From Achromobacter sp. Marseille-Q4962 (GTDB lineage: Bacteria; Pseudomonadota; Gammaproteobacteria; Burkholderiales; Burkholderiaceae_B): a DNA stretch of 64,000 nt. The stretch spans positions 124,001 to 188,000 of the forward strand of contig NZ_CALSFU010000009.1 of the NCBI RefSeq assembly GCF_943737005.1. Reading direction: 5' to 3'. Each line of letters begins with the position of its first letter. The first letter of the stretch is position 1. Shown piece by piece: positions 11,747 through 18,080 of this stretch. The translations under genes and the position numbers were made by a program. The notes beneath the pieces are model-generated. The model had not been told where the DNA came from. It saw only the letters and a program-made list of their open reading frames with translations, and searched no databases.

Positions 11747-12322
11747 ATGACGCAAGCACAAACCGGCGCCAGTTTGCGCCTGATTAAAAAGTACCCCAAC
11801 CGCCGCCTGTACGACACCCGGACCAGCACTTACATCACGCTGGCCGACGTAAAGCAATTGGTTCTGGCCAACGAGGAATTCCAGGTCGTCGACGCCAAGA
11901 GCGCCGAAGACCTGACCCGCAGCATCCTGCTCCAGATCATTCTCGAGGAAGAAAGCGGCGGCATGCCCATGTTCTCGTCCAACATGCTGGCGCAGATCAT
12001 CCGTTTCTACGGCCACGCGATGCAGGGCATCATGGGCTCGTACCTGGAGAAGAACATCCAGGCGTTCATGGAGATCCAGCAGCGCATGGCCGAGCAGTCC
12101 AAGGGGCTGTACGGCAGCCAGTTCGGCCCCGAGGCCTGGGCGCAGTTCATGAACGTGCAGACCCCCATGCTGCAGAACATGATGAACAACTACATCGACC
12201 AGAGCAAAAACCTGTTCGTGCAGATGCAGGACCAGATGCAGGACCAGACCCGCGCCATGTTCTCCACGTTCCCGTTCGTGCAGGGCGGGCCGCAGCAGGG
12301 CGGGGGGAGCGGACGCAAGTAA
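11747..12322 (+). CDS. phaR: polyhydroxyalkanoate synthesis repressor PhaR
   Basis: PhaR binds DNA upstream of phasin genes and its own gene, and also binds polymer granules, so it senses how much PHB is present. The 191-residue protein has the N-terminal PHB/PHA accumulation regulator DNA-binding domain (IKKYPNRRLYDTRTSTYITL, about residues 10-30, running to about 70). A helical middle region and a Gln/Met-rich tail (QMQDQMQDQTRAMF) follow. The start at 11747 gives MTQAQTGASLRL. It has 121 bases of its own leader after phaB, so it may carry an autoregulated promoter, and it is closed by a good terminator. Confidence 0.93.
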   Translation: MTQAQTGASLRLIKKYPNRRLYDTRTSTYITLADVKQLVLANEEFQVVDAKSAEDLTRSILLQIILEEESGGMPMFSSNMLAQIIRFYGHAMQGIMGSYLEKNIQAFMEIQQRMAEQSKGLYGSQFGPEAWAQFMNVQTPMLQNMMNNYIDQSKNLFVQMQDQMQDQTRAMFSTFPFVQGGPQQGGGSGRK

Positions 12323-12347
12323 ACGGGGGATAACCGATCTTACCGTG

Positions 12348-12370
12348 GCGCGGCGCGAGCCGCGCTTTTT
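12348..12370 (+). terminator. Rho-independent terminator of phaR
   Basis: A 7-bp GC stem (GCGCGGC with GCCGCGC) and GCGA loop are followed by five T. It begins 26 bases after the phaR stop and separates the pha locus from the ftr operon. Confidence 0.8.
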
Positions 12371-12501
12371 CATGGTCGCGTTGCGTCACCAGAATGGCTT
12401 CGATTCAGGGATCTGTCAGTTGTTTGCTTTAAATTAATGAAAACGGTTCTTGTTTATATTCTACTGGCCGTTATCTCCCCTGAATTCTGAGGATGTTCCA
12501 G

Positions 12502-13038
12502 ATGATCAAAAAAGCCTTGGCATTGGCGTTCGTCGGTTTGAGCGTGTCGGCGGCGCAAGCGGCCGAATACCCTATCGGCAAGCCCGTGGAAAAGGGCGGC
12601 ATGGAAATCGGCGCGGTGTATCTGCAGCCCATTGAAATGGACCCCCCCGGCATGATGCGCGACGCCAAGGATTCCGACGTACACCTGGAAGCCGACATCC
12701 ACGCTACCGCCGGCAACAAGACGGGCTTTCCCGAAGGCGAATGGGTGCCGTACCTTGTGGTCGACTACGAAATCCAGAAGGTGGGCAGCCAGAACGTGCA
12801 GAAGGGCACCTTCATGCCCATGGTCGCCAACGACGGGCCGCACTACGGCGACAACGTCAAGCTCGAAGGCCCGGGCAAGTACAAGCTGAAGTATTCCATC
12901 AAGCCGCCCACCGCGGCCAAGATGAATCACTTCGGGCGCCACATCGACAAGGAAACCGGCGTGGGTCCGTGGTTCGAGCCGTTCGAACTGAACTACGAGT
13001 TCGTCTACGCCGGCACCGGCAAGAAGGGCGGATACTGA
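12502..13038 (+). CDS. ftrA: periplasmic ferrous-iron binding protein FtrA (P19/Tp34 family)
   Basis: This is the first gene of an ftrABCD-type operon, described in Bordetella as a ferrous iron uptake system. FtrA is a P19/Tp34-like periplasmic protein that binds iron or copper through Met and His residues. The product has a signal peptide that ends at AQAAEY and the family pattern EKGGMEIGAVYLQPIEMDPPG. Metal-site His residues fall in DVHLEADIHA and DGPHYGDN. Two ATGs are possible, 12493 and 12502. The Shine-Dalgarno GAGG at 12489-12492 abuts the first but lies 9 bases before the second, so 12502 (178 residues, MIKKALALAF) was chosen. The 170 bases upstream are AT-rich, with TATATT near 12455. 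No convincing Fur palindrome was seen there. Confidence 0.9.
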   Translation: MIKKALALAFVGLSVSAAQAAEYPIGKPVEKGGMEIGAVYLQPIEMDPPGMMRDAKDSDVHLEADIHATAGNKTGFPEGEWVPYLVVDYEIQKVGSQNVQKGTFMPMVANDGPHYGDNVKLEGPGKYKLKYSIKPPTAAKMNHFGRHIDKETGVGPWFEPFELNYEFVYAGTGKKGGY

Positions 13039-13040
13039 TC

Positions 13041-13382
13041 GTGCGCCGTCTGCTCAGCGTCCTGACCGCCCTGTGGATCGGCCTGGCCTGCGCGCCGGCG
13101 CAGGCGGCCGATCTTCCCACGTTCACCCTGCGCTTCAAGGCCGACGGCACCTTCGAGCCGGCCACGCTGGAGGTTCCGGCCGGCCGCTTCAAGATCGAAC
13201 TCATCAACGAAAGCAACGAGCCGGTGGAATTCGAGAGCATTCCGCTGCGCAAGGAAAAGGTGCTGGGGCCGGGCGTGAAGTCCTTTGTCGTCATCACCAT
13301 TTCGCGCCCCGGCGAGTATCCGTTTTTCGACGACTTTCACCAGAACGTGAAAGGCACGCTCGTCGTGAAGCCCAAAGACTGA
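13041..13382 (+). CDS. ftrB: cupredoxin-like periplasmic protein FtrB
   Basis: FtrB is proposed to oxidise or hand over iron between FtrA and the permease FtrC. The 113-residue product starts with GTG at 13041, two bases after the ftrA stop. A signal peptide is cleaved after AQAAD. The mature part is a small cupredoxin-type beta-sandwich (FTLRFKADGTFEPATLEVPAG at the front and GEYPFFDDFHQN near the end). A single His in DDFHQN and no obvious Cys-His-Met set means that type 1 copper binding is uncertain. The tight spacing with ftrA and ftrC makes it part of the same transcript. Confidence 0.88.
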   Translation: MRRLLSVLTALWIGLACAPAQAADLPTFTLRFKADGTFEPATLEVPAGRFKIELINESNEPVEFESIPLRKEKVLGPGVKSFVVITISRPGEYPFFDDFHQNVKGTLVVKPKD

Positions 13383-13398
13383 CAGGCTGCCTCATCGC

Positions 13399-14250
13399 AT
13401 GGAACAGGTACTTTTCATCGTCTGGCGCGAAAGCGTCGAAGCCCTGCTGGTAGTGGGCATTCTCTATACCTGGCTGCGCGCCACGCCCGAGGGGCGCCGC
13501 GGCCTGCCTTATCTCTGGGGCGGCATCGTGGCCGGCCTGGCCCTGGCCGTGGCCCTGGCGCTGGTGCTGCTGGGCGTGTCCTCCTGGCTCAGCGACGAGG
13601 GGCAGGAGTGGTTCCAGGCCATCATGTCGCTGGCGGCCTGCGCCCTGGTGGTGCAGATGGTGGTGTGGATGAAAAAGCACGGCCGCACGCTCAAGAGCGA
13701 ACTCGAAAGCGGGGCCCGCGCCTCGGTGGCCAGCGACAACTGGTGGGGCCTGCTGGTGCTGGTGGCCATCGCCGTGGCGCGCGAAGGCAGCGAAACCGTG
13801 GTGTTCCTGTACGGCACCGTGGCCGCCTCCGAAGGCGGCGGCGACATGATGAAACTGGCGCTGGCCGGCGTGGCGGGCTTTGCCGTGGCGCTGCTGACGT
13901 TCTGGCTGCTGCAGCTGGGCGGCAAGCTCATTACATGGCGGCGGTTCTTCCGCGTCACGGAAATCCTGTTGCTGCTGCTCGCGGGCGCCCTGCTGGTGGG
14001 CGGGCTGGATCACCTGATTTCGCTGGGCGTGCTTCCCACTCTGGTGGACCCGGTCTGGGACAGCTCCTGGCTGCTCGACGACAGCAGCGGCCTGGGCAAG
14101 GTACTGGCGGATTTCGCGGGCTATCGCGCCTATCCCGCGCTGATTACGGTCATCCTGTGGCTGGCTTATTGGGTCGTGGTGTGGGCCTTGCTGCGCGCCT
14201 TCGGCGGCGGCAGGCCGGCGCCGGCCGCCGCGCACGGCGCGTCTTCCTGA
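13399..14250 (+). CDS. ftrC: FTR1-family high-affinity iron permease FtrC
   Basis: This inner-membrane permease carries iron into the cytoplasm. The 283-residue protein has about seven hydrophobic segments. The two REXXE iron-binding motifs of the family are both present: RESVE at residues 10-14 in the first membrane helix and REGSE at 128-132. It resembles yeast Ftr1 and bacterial EfeU. The context with FtrA and FtrB upstream and FtrD downstream gives the four-part FtrABCD arrangement. The stop is followed after 37 bases by ftrD. Confidence 0.93.
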   Translation: MEQVLFIVWRESVEALLVVGILYTWLRATPEGRRGLPYLWGGIVAGLALAVALALVLLGVSSWLSDEGQEWFQAIMSLAACALVVQMVVWMKKHGRTLKSELESGARASVASDNWWGLLVLVAIAVAREGSETVVFLYGTVAASEGGGDMMKLALAGVAGFAVALLTFWLLQLGGKLITWRRFFRVTEILLLLLAGALLVGGLDHLISLGVLPTLVDPVWDSSWLLDDSSGLGKVLADFAGYRAYPALITVILWLAYWVVVWALLRAFGGGRPAPAAAHGASS

Positions 14251-14287
14251 GGCCGGCACGCGGGATCGCATTGATGAAGGTCTGAAC

Positions 14288-15685
14288 ATGGCAGCAGCAC
14301 TCGGGAGGGCAACCTCCCGTATCGCCGATTTCCTCCGCGACCATGCCCCCCTGTTGCGCAAGCTGCAGTGGGGCATTGTCGCGATATACGCATTTCTTCT
14401 GATCGTGCCGGCGATGATGCCGCTGCCCGGCAACGCGGCATCGGTTTTCAACAACCTCACCATCGTGGCCCAGTTCGCCTTCTGGGGCATCTGGTGGCCC
14501 TTCGTGCTGGTGTCCATGCCGATACTCGGCCGGGCATGGTGCGGCTGGCTCTGTCCCGAGGGCATGCTGACCGAGTGGGCCAGCGAGCACGGCCAGGGCC
14601 ACGCGATTCCGAAATGGATGCGCTGGGGCGGCTGGCCGTTCGTCGCGTTCGCGCTGACCACCATCTATGGCCAGCTCGTCAGCGTCTACCAGTATCCCCT
14701 GGCCGTGCTGGCCGTGCTGGGCGGCTCCACCGTGGCGGCCATGATCGTGGGTTGGCGCTACGGCCGCAGCAAGCGGGTGTGGTGCAAATACCTGTGTCCC
14801 GTGAACGGCGTGTTCAACCTGCTGGCCAAGCTCGCGCCCTGGCATTTCAAGGTGAACGAAGAGGCGTGGCGCCATCCTGTCATCCGCATCCAGCCCGTGA
14901 ACTGCGCGCCGCTCGTGCCGCTGCGGCACATGAAGGGCGCCGGCGAATGCCACGTCTGCGGCCGCTGCAGCGGCTACCGCGGCGCCATCGCCTTGACGCC
15001 GCGCTCGCCCGAAGAGGAAATCGTACACGTGGCCGACGGCGAGCCCTGGCAGACGGCGCTGCTGTGCTTCGGCCTCATGGGCATCGCCATCGGCGCGTTC
15101 CTCTGGAGCGCCAGCCCCTGGTTCGTCGCGCTCAAGCAATGGGCGGCGACCTGGCTGGTGGAGCACGACATCATGTGGCCGCTGCAGGACAACGCGCCCT
15201 GGTTCATCCTGACGCATTATCCCGAGGTGAACGACAGCTTTTCCTGGCTGGACGGCGCGGGCATCCTGGCTTTCGTGTTCGGCGCCATGGCCTGTGTGGG
15301 CGGCATGACCTATCTGTCGCTGTGGGTGGCCGACCGCATCGCCCCGGCCGCCCCGCCGGCCAATGGCCACGTCACCCGCATGGGCCGGCCCGGCCTGCAC
15401 AAGCTGGCCCAGGCGCTTATTCCCAGCGCGGGCATCGGCGTGTTCCTGGGCCTGTCGGCCACGACCGTGAACCTGCTCAAGCACGAAGGCGTGCAGGCCG
15501 CCTGGGCCGGTCCGGTGCGTTTCACCCTGCTGACGCTGGCCGTGCTCTGGACGCTCAGGCTCTACGCCCGCCTGCTCGCGCCGCGGCCCGTCGGCAAGGC
15601 GCGCAAGGCGGCGGCCTGGCTGGTGCTCGCGGCGGGGCTGGCGCCGTTCTGCCTGTCGTGGGTGCTGTTCTTCGCGGTGTGGTGA
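14288..15685 (+). CDS. ftrD: membrane polyferredoxin FtrD (NapH/RdxA-like)
   Basis: FtrD is thought to accept or supply electrons for the iron permease at the inner membrane. The 465-residue protein has several membrane segments and the CxxxCP motifs of the NapH/CcoG group (CGWLCPEGM and CKYLCPVNG). It also has a cysteine cluster in AGECHVCGRCSGYRGA that fits a 4Fe-4S site. The C-terminal half adds further membrane helices. It is the last gene of ftrABCD and no terminator is obvious before the next gene, which begins 70 bases later. The electron-transfer role comes from work on homologous systems and is not visible in the sequence alone. Confidence 0.88.
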   Translation: MAAALGRATSRIADFLRDHAPLLRKLQWGIVAIYAFLLIVPAMMPLPGNAASVFNNLTIVAQFAFWGIWWPFVLVSMPILGRAWCGWLCPEGMLTEWASEHGQGHAIPKWMRWGGWPFVAFALTTIYGQLVSVYQYPLAVLAVLGGSTVAAMIVGWRYGRSKRVWCKYLCPVNGVFNLLAKLAPWHFKVNEEAWRHPVIRIQPVNCAPLVPLRHMKGAGECHVCGRCSGYRGAIALTPRSPEEEIVHVADGEPWQTALLCFGLMGIAIGAFLWSASPWFVALKQWAATWLVEHDIMWPLQDNAPWFILTHYPEVNDSFSWLDGAGILAFVFGAMACVGGMTYLSLWVADRIAPAAPPANGHVTRMGRPGLHKLAQALIPSAGIGVFLGLSATTVNLLKHEGVQAAWAGPVRFTLLTLAVLWTLRLYARLLAPRPVGKARKAAAWLVLAAGLAPFCLSWVLFFAVW

Positions 15686-15755
15686 GGCGCGCCGGCCGGG
15701 CGCGGTAAAGTAGGCGTTCCTCTTCGAGCAGGCGTTCCTTCACGTCTTTCGCGCC

Positions 15756-16628
15756 ATGGCCTCTTACGCATTCCGCCTTCTCAACGTCTTCGCCCCGTCC
15801 ACCTTCGGCGGCAACGCGCTTTGCGTATTCGAAGATGCGCGCGGCATGGACGACGCCACCATGCTCAACCTCGCCGCGCAGTTCAATCTGTCGGAAACCA
15901 CCTTCATCCTGCCCTCGTCCCGGGCCCAGGCCCGCGTGCGCATTTTCACGCCCGGCCACGAGATGCGCTTCGCCGGCCATCCCGCCATCGGCACCGCGCA
16001 GGTGCTGAGCGAGCTGCTTGGGGCCGGCGCCCGGTTGGACGTGGAGTTCCAGGCGGGCATCGTGCCGCTCGTGGCCGAAGACGGAGGCTGGACTTTCACC
16101 GCGCCTTGCCCGGACGGCGTGCGCACCGCGCCGCCGCAGCACAGCGCCGGGGAGATCGCCGCGCTGCTGGGATTGCGGGAATCCGATCTGCTCGATGCGC
16201 CCCTTTGGGTGGACACCGGCGCGGATCAGTTGCTGGTGCCGGTCCAGGACGCCGATGCCGTGCGCCGCGCCCGCCCCGACGCGGCGCGGCTGGAACAGTG
16301 GCAGCCGAACAGCCTGGGCCGCCGCATCGCGTATGTGTTCGCGCTGGAACCCGGGACGGGCCCGGACGGCCGGCGCCTGGCGACGGCGCGCTATTTCTAT
16401 GGCAAGCCGGGCGGCGGGCTGGAGGAAGACGCCGGCACGGGCTCGGCATGCGCCAACCTGGGTGGATGGCTGCTGCACACGGGCCGCCCGACGCCCGCCA
16501 GCGTGCTGGTGCGGCAAGGCGACCAGAAAGGCCGGCCGTGCCGGTTGCGGCTGGACGTGGGGGCGGACGGCCGCATCCGCGTCGGCGGCGCGGCGCTGCA
16601 GATCGGGCGCGGCACGGTGACGTTGTAG
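15756..16628 (+). CDS. PhzF-family isomerase-like protein
   Basis: This is a 290-residue protein of the PhzF/DAP-epimerase-like fold, named after the phenazine enzyme but present in many bacteria that make no phenazine. The N-terminus (ASYAFRLLNVFAPSTFGGNALCVFEDARGMD) has the usual GGNAL block. The catalytic Glu is seen in NLSETTFI, and GHEMRFAGHPAIGTA and the second-half GTGSACANLGGWL are also in place. The substrate is unknown. A role tied to ftrD is not supported beyond closeness. The ATG at 15756 follows a weak leader. Confidence 0.85.
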   Translation: MASYAFRLLNVFAPSTFGGNALCVFEDARGMDDATMLNLAAQFNLSETTFILPSSRAQARVRIFTPGHEMRFAGHPAIGTAQVLSELLGAGARLDVEFQAGIVPLVAEDGGWTFTAPCPDGVRTAPPQHSAGEIAALLGLRESDLLDAPLWVDTGADQLLVPVQDADAVRRARPDAARLEQWQPNSLGRRIAYVFALEPGTGPDGRRLATARYFYGKPGGGLEEDAGTGSACANLGGWLLHTGRPTPASVLVRQGDQKGRPCRLRLDVGADGRIRVGGAALQIGRGTVTL

Positions 16629-16655
16629 CGCCGGCGATAACAAGAGAAGAGAACA

Positions 16656-16714
16656 AGAGCCCCCACGCCGCGCCCGCTGCGCGGGCTTGCTGCCCCCCGG
16701 GGGGGGCGTTTTTG
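16656..16714 (+). repeat. GC-palindromic intergenic element, probably also the PhzF-gene terminator
   Basis: The stretch opens with GAGCCCCCACGCC, contains an inner hairpin (GCCCGC, TGC, GCGGGC at 16672-16686) and then C6G8 at 16693-16706 followed by CGTTTTTG. It looks like the nested GC-rich hairpins dispersed between genes in many Burkholderiales genomes. The run of five T after the last stem suggests that it ends transcription. A partly similar C/G tract lies at 58055-58072. Confidence 0.55.
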
Positions 16715-16734
16715 TCTTGGGACGGCCCGGCGAC

Positions 16735-16760
16735 AAAAAAAGCCCGCGCGCAGCGCGGGC
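16735..16760 (-). terminator. terminator for the BON-domain gene
   Basis: Read on the minus strand, an 8-bp stem (GCCCGCGC with its complement, 3-base loop) is followed by seven T. It lies 38 bases beyond the stop of the BON-domain gene. Confidence 0.85.
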
Positions 16761-16798
16761 CAAGCATGGGCAACCCGGCAATGGGCCGGGCGGGGCCA

Positions 16799-17140
16799 CT
16801 ACGACTTCTTGGCCTTCGCGGGGTCGACCTTGATGTCGTTCTTGACCTGCTTGACGCCTTCGATCGCGCGCGTCACTTGGGCCGCATGGTCGGCCTCGGC
16901 GGCGGTGCCGACGGTGCCGGTCAGGGTGGTGACGCCATTGTTGGTTTCCACCGCGATGTCCAGCGCGCTCAGCTGCTTGTCCGCCACGAACGCGGCCTTG
17001 ACCTTGGTGGTGATGGCGGCATCGGACGCATACTCGCCCACGGACTGCTTGGGCTTGCCGTCGTCGGCGGCAAGCGCGATGCAGGAGAAGGCCGCGCCCG
17101 TGCCGAGAGCGGCGGCGGCGATCAGCTTGCGAAGTTCCAT
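16799..17140 (-). CDS. BON-domain periplasmic protein (OsmY-like)
   Basis: The 113-residue product starts with MELRKLIAAAALG and has a signal peptide that ends near IALAAD. One BON domain follows (about 45-110), with the typical pattern DAAITTKVKAAFVADKQLSALDIAVET and a Gly-containing turn GVTTLTGTVG. BON domains bind membranes or sugars, and OsmY is an osmotic stress chaperone of the periplasm. The start at 17140 has GGAG 10 bases upstream; a longer frame reaching 17341 was rejected because it has no start signal and would bury the signal peptide. It is the last of three small minus-strand genes. Confidence 0.88.
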   Translation of the reverse strand: MELRKLIAAAALGTGAAFSCIALAADDGKPKQSVGEYASDAAITTKVKAAFVADKQLSALDIAVETNNGVTTLTGTVGTAAEADHAAQVTRAIEGVKQVKNDIKVDPAKAKKS

Positions 17141-17207
17141 AGTCGTGCTCCTTCTTGACAGGGGGCGGCGCGCGCAGGCGCCATGAGTCGGGGACTGGCC
17201 GTGGGAT

Positions 17208-17372
17208 CTATTTCTTCCTGAAGGCGCCGCCCAGGATGGACAGCAGCGCCAGGACCAGGAAGATGAAGAACAGGATCTTCGCGATGCCCGCAGCGCCGGC
17301 GGCGATGCCGCCGAAGCCCAGCACCGCGGCGATGATCGCAATCACGAAGAAAACTACGGCGTAGTGCAACAT
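17208..17372 (-). CDS. DUF1328 small membrane protein (YtjA-like)
   Basis: This is a 54-residue hydrophobic protein, too short for most ORF cut-offs. It begins [20 protein letters not shown], continues with Gly/Ala-rich [16 protein letters not shown] and ends with a second membrane helix and GGAFRKK. This is the classic DUF1328/YtjA pattern of two short transmembrane helices. GGGAGG lies a few bases before the ATG. The family is often found beside CsbD and BON genes and is linked to envelope or general stress by context only. The function is unknown. Confidence 0.85.
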   Translation of the reverse strand: MLHYAVVFFVIAIIAAVLGFGGIAAGAAGIAKILFFIFLVLALLSILGGAFRKK

Positions 17373-17417
17373 GTCGGTCCTCCCGGTATTGAACGAGAAT
17401 CGGAAGCCTGCGCCGGA

Positions 17418-17618
17418 TCAGGGATTGCGGTCGAAGAAATCGCGGACTTCCTTTTCCGCCTCTTCGCGGGTCTTGCCGTAGCGTTCCTGGATGAGTCCCG
17501 CGAGGCGCTCGGCATTGCCTTCGGTGCGGGTCAGTTCGTCGTCGGTCAGTTCGCCCCAGGCCGCCTTCGCCTTGCCGGCCAACTGTTTCCACTTCCCAGC
17601 GATGATGTCGTTGTTCAT
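17418..17618 (-). CDS. CsbD-family stress protein
   Basis: This is a 66-residue CsbD-like protein (MNNDIIAGKWKQLAGKAKAA, then WGELTDDELTRTEGN). The family pattern of a Trp-containing first half and an acidic EEAEKEVRDFF tail is clear. CsbD genes are strongly induced by general stress in many bacteria, but the molecular role is not known. An AGAGG element precedes the ATG at 17618. A frame reaching 17906 was rejected as non-coding extension. It is probably the first gene of a small stress operon with the DUF1328 and BON genes. Confidence 0.9.
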   Translation of the reverse strand: MNNDIIAGKWKQLAGKAKAAWGELTDDELTRTEGNAERLAGLIQERYGKTREEAEKEVRDFFDRNP

Positions 17619-17710
17619 AGTGACCTCTCTGTTGTCGTGGCGGCGCGTCCTTTCGTGGCCGACGATCGGCGCGCCGCTCGGGGTGAATCTGCGCTGATCA
17701 GCTTGATTCC

Positions 17711-17740
17711 AAGGTACGAGCGGGCTTCGAGGGGTGTCAA
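17711..17740 (-). promoter_or_regulatory. candidate promoter for the csbD-DUF1328-BON group
   Basis: On the minus strand a perfect TTGACA (17735-17740) is followed after 18 bases by TACCTT (17711-17716), a weak -10. The leader to the CsbD start is about 90 bases. A stress sigma factor may read this region instead. The remaining bases between 17741 and 17917 show nothing clear. Confidence 0.4.
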
Positions 17741-17917
17741 ACGGGGCTGTGGAAAAATGTAACGGGGCTGGCGGCCCGTTGCCCGGGGTTTTGCCACGGG
17801 CGCAGCGCACCGGGGCGGCTCCATGGGGAGTTACATTTAGGCAATCTCTTGTCCCGCTTTGAACGGGGCAGGTAACCGGATATGGGCCCGCGCGCCTATC
17901 CATCACAAGGAGAAAAC

Positions 17918-18040
17918 ATGAAGCGGCTGTTGTGTGCGATGGTTCTCGCGGGGGCGGCGACGCTGGCAGCCGGATGCGCCCACGTCACCGACAGGTATCA
18001 GGCCGGGGTGCGCGACGTGGGCCTGGGGCCGTGCAGCTGA
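17918..18040 (+). CDS. 40-residue lipoprotein, hypothetical
   Basis: This is a short gene with a good ribosome-binding site (AAGGAG, 7 bases before ATG). The product starts MKRLLCAMVLAGAATLAAGC, a complete lipoprotein signal with lipobox LAAGC. Lipidation would be at Cys20, leaving a mature peptide of only 21 residues ending in LGPCS. It resembles entericidin-sized envelope lipoproteins in length only; no family is recognised. It sits head-on to cphA and next to the stress group. Confidence 0.65.
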   Translation: MKRLLCAMVLAGAATLAAGCAHVTDRYQAGVRDVGLGPCS

Positions 18041-18080
18041 GGCCGGGGCAGGGCCCGGCCTGACCGATCCGGCTGCGGCC

